Shown here in pieces: positions 1 to 5,309 of a stretch of DNA of 5,309 nucleotides. A program made the translations under genes and the position numbers. Origin of the DNA: an uncultured Lachnospiraceae bacterium (GTDB lineage: Bacteria > Bacillota > Clostridia > Lachnospirales > Lachnospiraceae); contig CAOJLW010000171.1 of assembly GCA_948438565.1 (NCBI GenBank), positions 1 through 5,309 of the forward strand, given 5' to 3'. A model generated the notes under the pieces. It saw only the letters and a program-made list of their open reading frames with translations, searched no databases and was not told where the DNA came from. Numbering within the stretch: the stretch's first letter is position 1; each line of letters begins with the position of its first letter.

Positions 1-63
1 CTTTCCGTTCCCTCATTTTTAATATTTTTATTATTTTTCTTTTTAATTTTTTGTATTTTTTTT
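1..63. other. T-rich intergenic tract without a gene
   Basis: The first 63 bases are strongly T-rich on the plus strand, with repeated runs of five to eight T, and hold no convincing start codon with a ribosome binding site. The stretch could be the tail of a terminator whose hairpin lies left of the window, or simply AT-rich spacer. No gene is supported between position 1 and the stop codon of the minus-strand LysM gene at 114. Confidence 0.5.
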
Positions 64-74
64 GTCCAGGGACC

Positions 75-98
75 GGGCGATCGGCGCGCCGATCGCCC
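75..98. repeat. Perfect 24-bp GC-rich palindrome downstream of the LysM gene
   Basis: The half-site GGGCGATCGGCG is followed directly by its exact reverse complement, giving a 24-bp perfect palindrome with no spacer. It contains GGCGCGCC at the centre and CGATCG on both sides. It lies 15 bp beyond the stop codon of the minus-strand LysM gene, in otherwise AT-rich DNA. Transcribed RNA would fold into a very stable hairpin. On the minus strand, however, the hairpin is followed by GGTCCCTGGAC and then a run of A, so it lacks the U-tract of a canonical intrinsic terminator. On the plus strand the T-tract precedes it. It may still protect or end the LysM transcript, or be a protein-binding site; its role is unknown. 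Confidence 0.7.
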
Positions 99-113
99 CT
101 AAGCTACAGACCG

Positions 114-320
114 CTACGCTTGCGGCGTCTCATCCCGAAGGGAAACCGGAATACAAATCTCATCCCCAATCTGTAGATTATAAATATCCACAAATGGATT
201 CGCATACATGACCTGCGTCAATGGCACATGATACTTTTGGCTGAGCGAATACAGACTGTCCCCGTCCCGAATTACATGAATAATCCCTTTACATTCCATC
301 ATAAACTCCATAGAATACAT
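114..320 (-). CDS. Very small single-LysM-domain protein
   Basis: This 68-residue product is essentially one LysM domain. The core runs from about residue 13 (IIHVIRDGDSLYSLSQKY) through the second conserved half (NLQIGDEICIP), with the usual GDSL/YSLSQKY helix and the NP...I..LQIGDEI pattern. LysM domains bind N-acetylglucosamine-containing glycans such as peptidoglycan. No signal peptide, membrane segment or catalytic domain is present, so the protein may act inside the cell, perhaps during sporulation as several clostridial LysM proteins do, or may be released in another way; this is inference. Start choice is uncertain. ATG codons occur at 320, 311, 302 and 299. A GGAG at 309-306 lies 6 nt before the ATG at 299, which would give 61 residues starting MECKGII. 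A TATAAT box at 335-330 would leave almost no leader for the ATG at 320. The stop is TAG at 116-114. The gene is divergent from the large activase gene. Confidence 0.85.
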   Translation of the reverse strand: MYSMEFMMECKGIIHVIRDGDSLYSLSQKYHVPLTQVMYANPFVDIYNLQIGDEICIPVSLRDETPQA

Positions 321-329
321 CCTTACCCT

Positions 330-335
330 ATTATA
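330..335 (-). promoter_or_regulatory. Putative -10 box of the LysM gene
   Basis: The minus strand reads TATAAT at 335-330, a perfect -10 hexamer 9 bp upstream of the first possible ATG of the LysM gene. The predicted transcription start is near 323-324, which favours translation from an internal ATG (302 or 299) behind the GGAG at 309-306. No good -35 hexamer is visible 16-18 bp upstream (only about 2 of 6 matches), so an activator or another sigma factor might be needed, or the box may be a chance match. Confidence 0.35.
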
Positions 336-337
336 TT

Positions 338-354
338 CCAGATGAACGATCTGG
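338..354. repeat. Inverted repeat CCAGAT-N5-ATCTGG
   Basis: A perfect 6-bp inverted repeat with a 5-bp spacer (CCAGAT gaacg ATCTGG) lies directly upstream of the putative minus-strand -10 box, where the spacer of that promoter would be. It lies upstream of both predicted transcription starts, so if functional it would work as DNA, as an operator, rather than as an RNA hairpin. No specific regulator is recognised. Confidence 0.35.
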
Positions 355-372
355 TTCCCCTTTCCAGCATAC

Positions 373-417
373 TTTTTAAAAAATTTATTTGTTTTTTGTT
401 AAATACTGTCGTATAAT
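373..417 (+). promoter_or_regulatory. Promoter of the large activase-dehydratase gene
   Basis: A perfect -10 hexamer TATAAT is at 412-417. At a 17-bp spacing the -35 position is TTGTTT at 389-394, which keeps the TTG of the consensus. Directly upstream, 373-390 is made of T and A tracts and resembles an UP element. The start of transcription should be near 424, giving a leader of about 65 nt before the ATG at 490. The -10 box lies inside a dyad, listed separately, which suggests repression at this promoter. Confidence 0.6.
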
Positions 418-422
418 ACAGT
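405..422. promoter_or_regulatory. Candidate operator ACTGT-N8-ACAGT over the -10 box
   Basis: ACTGT at 405-409 and ACAGT at 418-422 form a perfect 5-bp inverted repeat with an 8-bp spacer. The spacer contains the whole TATAAT box of the plus-strand promoter. A protein bound here would block RNA polymerase. The shape (CTGT-N8-ACAG) equals the gammaproteobacterial LexA box, but Firmicutes LexA recognises a different sequence, so the regulator is not identified. Confidence 0.35.
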
Positions 423-477
423 TTGCTTAATAAAAAGAGTCAAAAAAGTAAGATTGAATATATTAATAAGAAACAAC

Positions 478-483
478 AGGTGA
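478..483 (+). promoter_or_regulatory. Ribosome binding site of the large gene
   Basis: AGGTGA lies 6 nt before the ATG at 490 and pairs with the 3' end of 16S rRNA. It fixes the start: the encoded protein enters the first ATPase strand (KLGIDIGSTT) within ten residues, so no later start is plausible. Confidence 0.75.
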
Positions 484-489
484 TTCTAT

Positions 490-3400
490 ATGAAAAATCC
501 AATACATAAACTTGGCATTGATATCGGTTCTACGACTGTTAAAATCGCAGTTTTGGATCCAGACAACCAGATTCTCTTTTCTGACTATGAACGCCATTTT
601 GCCAATATCCGGGAGACGCTCGCCGGACTGGTTGCCAAAGCGCAAGACTATACCGGCGATCTGGAACTGTCCCCGGTGATTACGGGTTCCGGTGGACTTA
701 CGTTAGCCAAACACCTTGACATCCCGTTTGTTCAAGAAGTCGTCGCCGTATCTTCGGCTCTTTCCCACTATGCCCCACAGACGGACGTAGCGATTGAATT
801 GGGTGGCGAGGACGCCAAAATTATCTATTTTGAAAACGGCAATGTGGAACAGCGCATGAACGGCATCTGCGCAGGCGGCACCGGCTCGTTTATTGACCAG
901 ATGGCTTCTCTCATCCAAACCGACGCCTCCGGCTTAAATGAATATGCCAAAAACTATCAGGAAATTTATCCAATCGCCGCCCGCTGCGGCGTTTTTGCCA
1001 AGACAGATATTCAGCCGCTGATCAACGAAGGGGCGACCAGAGAAGACCTCTCGGCGTCCATCTTTCAGGCAGTTGTCAACCAGACCATAAGCGGCCTTGC
1101 CTGTGGAAAGCCAATCCGCGGCCATGTGGCCTTTTTAGGCGGGCCGCTGCATTTTTTATCCGAGTTAAAAGCCGCCTTTATCCGTACGCTGCATTTGGAT
1201 AGGGAGCACGCCATTGAGCCGGAACATTCCCATTTATTTGCCGCCATCGGCTCCGCGTTAAACAGCCGGGAAGACTCGGCAATTACCCTTGGCCGGCTTC
1301 AGGAAAAGCTGTCCTCTGACCTGCATCTGGAATTTGAGGTAGCGCGTCTGAAACCGCTTTTTGGCGATCCAAGCGAATATCGTGACTTTATCAACCGACA
1401 TTCCTGTCATCATGTCCAAACCGCTCCGTTAGATTCCTATCAGGGGAATTGCTATCTGGGCATTGACGCAGGCTCCACGACGACCAAAATTGCCCTGATT
1501 GGCCAAGACGGCTCCTTACTGTATTCTTTTTACAGCAACAATAACGGCAGTCCTTTGGCAACGGCGCTGACTGCCATAAAAGAAATTGATTCCCTTCTGC
1601 CAAAGAACGCTAAAATTGTGCACTCCTGCTCCACTGGGTACGGAGAAGCGCTTTTAAAAGCCGCTCTTTTGTTAGACGAAGGCGAAGTGGAAACCGTGGC
1701 CCATTACTATGCCGCCGCCTTTTTTAACCCTGCCGTCGACTGCATTTTAGATATCGGCGGGCAGGATATGAAATGCATCAAAATTAAAAATCAGACGATT
1801 GACAGCGTTCAGCTCAACGAAGCTTGTTCTTCCGGATGCGGCTCTTTTATTGAAACATTTGCCAAATCCTTAAATTTTTCCGTGGAGGATTTTGCCAAAG
1901 AAGCCTTGTTTGCCGAACATCCGATTGACCTTGGCACCCGCTGTACTGTTTTTATGAATTCCAAAGTCAAGCAAGCGCAAAAAGAAGGCGCTTCCGTTGC
2001 GGATATTTCCGCAGGCCTTGCTTATTCTGTGATCAAAAACGCATTATTTAAAGTGATTAAACTCTCGGATGCTTCCGAACTCGGCAAACAGATTGTCGTA
2101 CAGGGAGGTACGTTTTACAACGACGCCGTGCTCCGCAGCTTTGAGCAGATATCCGGCTGTCAGGTGATCCGGCCGGACATTGCAGGCATTATGGGCGCCT
2201 TTGGCGCAGCTCTAATCGCCCGGGAACGCTATGAGCAAAATCAAACGAGCTCCATGCTTTCGATGGACGAAATTCATGCCCTTACGTTTGATACGGAATT
2301 AAAACGCTGTGGACTTTGCACCAACAACTGTCTATTGACCGTCAACCATTTTTCCGGCGGCCGAACCTACATCACCGGAAACCGCTGTGAACGGGGACTG
2401 GGCGAGGAAAAGAAGGACGACGATACGCCCAATTTGTTCGCCTATAAAATGCGCCGGATTTTTTCCTATCCTCCGCTGTCTGCAGAAGACGCCATCCGCG
2501 GTACGGTAGGCTTGCCGCGCGTATTGAATATGTATGAAAACTATCCGTTTTGGGCCACCTTTTTTGCGGCGTTAAAATTCCGCGTCATGCTCTCCCCCGT
2601 ATCTTCACGGAAGATTTATGAATTGGGCATCGACTCTATTCCCAGCGAATCCGAATGTTACCCGGCCAAGCTGGCGCACGGCCATATAGCCTGGCTGATA
2701 AACCGGCGCGTAGGATTTATTTTTTATCCAGGCATCCCGTATGAACGAAATGAATTTCCGGATTCCAATAACCATTTTAACTGTCCGATCGTGACATCCT
2801 ATGCGGAAAACATCAAAAACAACGTAGACGCCATTACAACGGGCCAGATGCGCTTTTTAAATCCGTTTTTAACATTTGGCAATTACCATGCTCTGGAACG
2901 GGAACTTGTCAAATGTTTTTCCGGCGAATTTCAAATACCAAACGATCAGATCCGCGCCGCAGTCAAGCTGGGTTGGGAAGAGTTGGCCAAAGTAAGGGCC
3001 GATATCCAACAAAAAGGCGAAGAGGTTTTGGAGCATTTAAAACAATCCGGCAAACGCGGCATCGTCCTGGCAGGACGCCCGTACCATATCGATCCGGAAA
3101 TCAACCATGGCATACCGGAATTAATTGCTTCCTATGGTCTAGCCGTTTTGACGGAGGATTCGATTTCCCATTTGCAGCAGCCGGAACGTCCTTTGATTGT
3201 GATGGATCAGTGGATGTACCATTCCCGACTGTATGCGGCCGCCCACTTTGTCAAATCCCAGGATAACCTGGATTTAATACAGCTCAATTCATTTGGCTGT
3301 GGTTTGGACGCCGTAACTACGGACTGCGTCAGTGATATTTTAATTAAATCAGGTAAAATCTATACCTGTCTTAAAATTGACGAAGTAAATAACCTGGGGG

Positions 3401-4737
3401 CGGCGCGTATCCGTATCCGTTCCCTGTTAGCGGCCATACGCGTACGCCAGACGCGCAGGACCGATCAAAACCGCACGATTCAGCCTTCTAACTATCAACG
3501 CGTGGTATTTACGGAAGAAATGCGCAGACACTATACCATACTCTGCCCGCAGATGTCGCCGATTCATTTTGACCTGTTAGAGCCTGCCTTTCGCACCGCA
3601 GGATATCATATTGAAGTGCTGGAGACAAAAGACCGTACAGCCGTGGACGTCGGCCTAAAATACGTCAACAACGACGCCTGTTATCCGTCTTTGATAGTCG
3701 TCGGACAAATTATGGACGCTGTATTGTCAGGCAAATATGACATGAAAAAAACCGCCATTTTAATTTCCCAGACCGGAGGGGGATGCCGCGCTTCCAATTA
3801 CATCGGATTTATCCGCCGGGCGTTGGAAAAAGCAGGCTATACGGACGTCCCGGTTATTTCTATCAATTTGAGCGGTTTGGAAAAAAACCCGGGATTTAAG
3901 CTCAATATGTCTTTATTGCAGCATGGGTTGTACGCGTTGATATTCGGAGATATCTTTATGCGCTGCCTTTACCGCACGAGACCCTACGAGGCGGTTCCCG
4001 GCTCTGCCAATGCGCTGCATGAAAAATGGAAAGCAAAGGTGATCGCGTTTGTCGGACAGGAAAAAGTCCTCTCCCATCGGCAATACAAAGCTTTGTGCCG
4101 CGATATTATCCATGATTTTGACACTCTCCCGCTCAAAGACGTCAAAAAACCGCGCGTAGGCGTGGTAGGGGAAATTCTGGTTAAATTTTTACCGGCCGCC
4201 AATAACTATCTAGTCGAACTGCTGGAAGCCGAAGGGGCGGAGGCAGTTGTGCCGGATTTAACGGACTTTTTGCTCTATACTTTTTACAACCAAAATTTTC
4301 AGGTGGAGCATTTGGGCAAACACAAGAAAGCCGCAAGAAATGCCAACCTTGGCATCCGATTTTTTGAATGGCTCAGAGGAACGGCCAGAGAAGCGTTTGA
4401 AAACAGCAAACGTTTTACTCCGCCCGCAAGAATTTCCGAGCTCGCCGACTATGCCAAGGATATCGTTTCTTTGGGCAACCAGACCGGGGAAGGCTGGTTT
4501 TTAACTGGAGAGATGTTAGAGCTTATCCATATGGGCGCCAACAATATTGTCTGCACACAGCCGTTTGGATGCCTGCCCAACCATGTGGTCGGCAAAGGCG
4601 TTATCAAAGAGCTGCGCAAACAGTATCCGTTGGCCAATATTGTGGCCATTGACTACGATCCGGGCGCCAGTGAGGTTAATCAGTTAAACCGTATCAAATT
4701 GATGCTTTCTACAGCTCAAAAAAATATGGATACTTAA
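490..4737 (+). CDS. Giant activase / 2-hydroxyacyl-CoA dehydratase-family fusion protein
   Basis: This 1415-residue, probably cytoplasmic iron-sulfur protein belongs to the BadF/BadG/BcrA/BcrD-HgdC activase superfamily fused to DUF2229/HgdB-like dehydratase sequence. Related activases use ATP to drive one electron at very low potential into a partner cluster. Activase module 1 (about 7-258) has GIDIGSTTVK, ELGGEDAK at 103-110, CAGGTGSF at 127 and AARCGVF at 163-169. Module 2 (about 321-578) has GIDAGSTTTK, DIGGQDMK at 421-428, CSSGCGSF at 446 and GTRCTVF at 482-488. C127/C166 and C446/C485 correspond to the cysteines holding the [4Fe-4S] cluster of the activase dimer. A four-cysteine segment follows (C607, C610, C614, C633). 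Two dehydratase-like modules come next: about 670-985 (CYPAK at 723, FGC at 937) and about 1010-1410 (CYPS at 1064, GGGC at 1099, FGC at 1361, IDYDPG at 1387). Proteins of this large multidomain type are known in anaerobic Firmicutes, but their substrate is not established. The gene stands alone, with its own promoter and terminator. Confidence 0.93.
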   Translation: MKNPIHKLGIDIGSTTVKIAVLDPDNQILFSDYERHFANIRETLAGLVAKAQDYTGDLELSPVITGSGGLTLAKHLDIPFVQEVVAVSSALSHYAPQTDVAIELGGEDAKIIYFENGNVEQRMNGICAGGTGSFIDQMASLIQTDASGLNEYAKNYQEIYPIAARCGVFAKTDIQPLINEGATREDLSASIFQAVVNQTISGLACGKPIRGHVAFLGGPLHFLSELKAAFIRTLHLDREHAIEPEHSHLFAAIGSALNSREDSAITLGRLQEKLSSDLHLEFEVARLKPLFGDPSEYRDFINRHSCHHVQTAPLDSYQGNCYLGIDAGSTTTKIALIGQDGSLLYSFYSNNNGSPLATALTAIKEIDSLLPKNAKIVHSCSTGYGEALLKAALLLDEGEVETVAHYYAAAFFNPAVDCILDIGGQDMKCIKIKNQTIDSVQLNEACSSGCGSFIETFAKSLNFSVEDFAKEALFAEHPIDLGTRCTVFMNSKVKQAQKEGASVADISAGLAYSVIKNALFKVIKLSDASELGKQIVVQGGTFYNDAVLRSFEQISGCQVIRPDIAGIMGAFGAALIARERYEQNQTSSMLSMDEIHALTFDTELKRCGLCTNNCLLTVNHFSGGRTYITGNRCERGLGEEKKDDDTPNLFAYKMRRIFSYPPLSAEDAIRGTVGLPRVLNMYENYPFWATFFAALKFRVMLSPVSSRKIYELGIDSIPSESECYPAKLAHGHIAWLINRRVGFIFYPGIPYERNEFPDSNNHFNCPIVTSYAENIKNNVDAITTGQMRFLNPFLTFGNYHALERELVKCFSGEFQIPNDQIRAAVKLGWEELAKVRADIQQKGEEVLEHLKQSGKRGIVLAGRPYHIDPEINHGIPELIASYGLAVLTEDSISHLQQPERPLIVMDQWMYHSRLYAAAHFVKSQDNLDLIQLNSFGCGLDAVTTDCVSDILIKSGKIYTCLKIDEVNNLGAARIRIRSLLAAIRVRQTRRTDQNRTIQPSNYQRVVFTEEMRRHYTILCPQMSPIHFDLLEPAFRTAGYHIEVLETKDRTAVDVGLKYVNNDACYPSLIVVGQIMDAVLSGKYDMKKTAILISQTGGGCRASNYIGFIRRALEKAGYTDVPVISINLSGLEKNPGFKLNMSLLQHGLYALIFGDIFMRCLYRTRPYEAVPGSANALHEKWKAKVIAFVGQEKVLSHRQYKALCRDIIHDFDTLPLKDVKKPRVGVVGEILVKFLPAANNYLVELLEAEGAEAVVPDLTDFLLYTFYNQNFQVEHLGKHKKAARNANLGIRFFEWLRGTAREAFENSKRFTPPARISELADYAKDIVSLGNQTGEGWFLTGEMLELIHMGANNIVCTQPFGCLPNHVVGKGVIKELRKQYPLANIVAIDYDPGASEVNQLNRIKLMLSTAQKNMDT

Positions 4738-4755
4738 ATCGATCCAAAGATATCG

Positions 4756-4817
4756 GTCAAATTTAGGACGGTAACATTTACCGTCCCAGATTTGGCTTAT
4801 TTATATACCTTTTTTTT
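4756..4817 (+). terminator. Intrinsic terminator of the large gene
   Basis: GGACGGTAA (4766-4774) and TTACCGTCC (4778-4786) form a perfect 9-bp stem around a 3-nt loop. After one A-C mismatch the stem continues outward, with CAAATTT (4758-4764) pairing to AGATTTG (4788-4794), including one G-U pair. One or two more pairs reach about 4756-4796. The hairpin is followed by TTATTTAT and then a run of eight T at 4810-4817. It starts 19 bp after the TAA stop of the large gene and separates it from the downstream gene. Confidence 0.88.
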
Positions 4818-4825
4818 GTATAGTG

Positions 4826-4854
4826 TGGAAAAATCTGTAGTCCTGTGGTATATT
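4826..4854 (+). promoter_or_regulatory. Extended -10 promoter of the repeat-protein gene
   Basis: TATATT at 4849-4854 is preceded by TG at the correct position (TGGTATATT), an extended -10 element. At a 17-bp spacing upstream lies TGGAAA (4826-4831), which matches four of six bases of the -35 consensus. Transcription would begin near 4861, giving a leader of about 32 nt. The promoter lies after the terminator of the large gene, so the repeat-protein gene is probably expressed independently. Confidence 0.55.
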
Positions 4855-4878
4855 AAATATAAGTCTATCAAATCAAAT

Positions 4879-4886
4879 AAGGAGGT
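4879..4886 (+). promoter_or_regulatory. Strong ribosome binding site of the repeat-protein gene
   Basis: AAGGAGGT is a near-perfect Shine-Dalgarno sequence placed 6 nt before the ATG at 4893. Its strength and spacing, together with the signal peptide behind it, establish that the plus strand, not the long open antisense frame, is the coding strand here. Confidence 0.85.
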
Positions 4887-4892
4887 TTTTCT

Positions 4893-5309
4893 ATGAAAAA
4901 AGCAATACTGATAGGACTTACTTGCATTGCCATCTTAGGTATTTCCATACCTTCTATCGCTTCCATCCAAATACAGCCAGAGATTCCTGCACAGCAGGCT
5001 ATCTGTCCTGACTTTACGGATGCTAACGACGACGGCATTTGCGACCACTGTACCGCTCAAAGCTTTACTCCTCAAAATGTCACTCCTCAGTGCGGCAGCT
5101 TTGTGGACGCTGACGGCGACGGCATTTGCGACCACTGCACCGCTCAAAGCTCCACTCCTCAAAATGTCACTCCTCAGTGTGACAGCTTTGTGGACGCTGA
5201 CGGCGACGGCATTTGCGACCACTGTACCGCCCAAAGCTCCACTCCTCAAAATGCCACTCCTCAGTGCGGCAGCTTTGTGGACGCTGACGGCGACGGCATT
5301 TGCGACCAC
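4893..5309 (+). CDS. Secreted repeat protein with DADGDGICDHC units, 3' end missing
   Basis: The reading frame stays open for 139 codons from the ATG to the window edge, so the protein is truncated by the window. Residues 1-24 form a signal peptide: MKK, a hydrophobic stretch (AILIGLTCIAILGI), then a likely cleavage region near SIPSIAS. From residue 38 the protein consists of 29-residue repeats starting at residues 38, 67, 96 and 125 (the last incomplete). Each unit has Cys, then FVDADGDGICDHC, then a linker TAQSSTPQNVTPQ. The spacing D-x-D-x-D-G-x-x-D resembles thrombospondin type 3-like and other EF-loop-type calcium sites, and the C-x11-C-x2-C pattern could form disulfides or bind a metal. 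The linker is rich in T, S, P, Q and N, like cell-surface spacers. Export and calcium binding are inferences. No catalytic domain or wall anchor is visible in the part present; either could lie beyond the edge. I recognise no named gene. Confidence 0.85.
   Translation, partial: MKKAILIGLTCIAILGISIPSIASIQIQPEIPAQQAICPDFTDANDDGICDHCTAQSFTPQNVTPQCGSFVDADGDGICDHCTAQSSTPQNVTPQCDSFVDADGDGICDHCTAQSSTPQNATPQCGSFVDADGDGICDH
5004..5309 (+). repeat. Tandem 87-bp in-frame coding repeats
   Basis: Units start at 5004, 5091, 5178 and 5265, the last cut by the window edge. The period is exactly 87 bp (29 codons), so gain or loss of a unit keeps the frame. Units 2 and 3 differ at 5 of 87 bases: the two Cys codons, GGC/GAC, GCT/GCC and GTC/GCC. 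Unit 1 is more diverged from unit 2, by about 14 bases. This suggests that the inner units arose by recent duplication or are kept alike by recombination. Confidence 0.95.

Noticed and set aside
64..113. Canonical intrinsic terminator for the LysM gene
   Set aside because: The hairpin at 75-98 is followed on the minus strand by GGTCCCTGGAC and then A residues, not by a T-tract.
396..415. Rex redox-repressor site
   Set aside because: TTGTTAA at 396-402 matches one half-site, but the second half (TTAACAA) is absent at the required spacing.
228..416. Plus-strand open frame of 62 codons overlapping the LysM gene
   Set aside because: It lies mostly antisense to a clear LysM domain and has no recognisable domain or good ribosome binding site.
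405..422. SOS (LexA) box
   Set aside because: The form CTGT-N8-ACAG is that of gammaproteobacteria. Firmicutes LexA uses a GAAC...GTTC-type box, and the gene has no link to DNA repair. Kept only as an unidentified operator candidate.
2913..3266. Plus-strand open frame of 117 codons inside the large gene
   Set aside because: It is an out-of-frame shadow of well-conserved dehydratase-like sequence. Its product is rich in Arg, Gly and Pro and resembles no family.
4893..4960. Lipoprotein signal peptide
   Set aside because: A Cys occurs at residue 11 within the hydrophobic stretch (IGLTCIAI), but the residues before it do not fit the lipobox, and the position is too early.
4935..5309. Long open frame on the minus strand across the repeat region
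   Set aside because: It is open because the 87-bp period is a multiple of three and repeats the same antisense codons. It has no convincing ribosome binding site, while the plus strand has a promoter, AAGGAGGT and a signal peptide.
5041..5309. Multihaem cytochrome c motifs
   Set aside because: Each unit has CDHC, but the residue after the second Cys is Thr where a haem site needs His (CxxCH).
5004..5309. CRISPR array
   Set aside because: The repeats are contiguous, 87 bp long, coding and in frame, with no unique spacers.

Overview
The window looks like a chromosomal segment of an anaerobic, low- to mid-GC Firmicute, most likely a Clostridia / Lachnospiraceae-type gut bacterium. The reasons are AT-rich intergenic DNA with strong AGGAGG-type ribosome binding sites, a very large 2-hydroxyacyl-CoA dehydratase/activase-family protein of a kind typical of strict anaerobes, and a secreted repeat protein with a Gram-positive-style signal peptide. 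This assignment is an inference from style and gene content; there is no rRNA or other marker gene here.

Layout. Positions 1-113 hold no gene: a T-rich tract (about 1-63) is followed by a perfect 24-bp GC-rich palindrome (75-98). A very small LysM protein lies on the minus strand (114-320). A divergent intergenic region (321-489) carries a putative minus-strand -10 box, a 6-bp inverted repeat, and a plus-strand promoter whose TATAAT box sits inside an ACTGT-N8-ACAGT dyad. One huge gene fills 490-4737 (1415 codons). It ends in a strong hairpin terminator (4756-4817), followed by a separate extended -10 promoter (about 4826-4854) and the 5' part of a secreted repeat protein (4893 to the window end, truncated).

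The large protein is the main content. It carries two complete BadF/BcrA/HgdC-type activase (ASKHA ATPase) modules, a small four-cysteine segment, and two consecutive HgdB-like dehydratase modules. It therefore appears to put on one chain what classical systems build from a homodimeric activase plus a two-subunit dehydratase. No CoA-transferase, dehydrogenase, electron-transfer flavoprotein or separate dehydratase subunit is next to it, so the substrate cannot be read from context.

The last gene encodes a signal peptide followed by near-identical 29-residue (87-bp) repeats. Each has an acidic DxDxDGxxD loop, a C-x11-C-x2-C cysteine pattern and a T/S/P/Q/N-rich linker. It resembles thrombospondin type 3-like calcium-binding repeats and is probably exported. 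The three genes appear to be separate transcription units, and nothing in the sequence ties their functions together.
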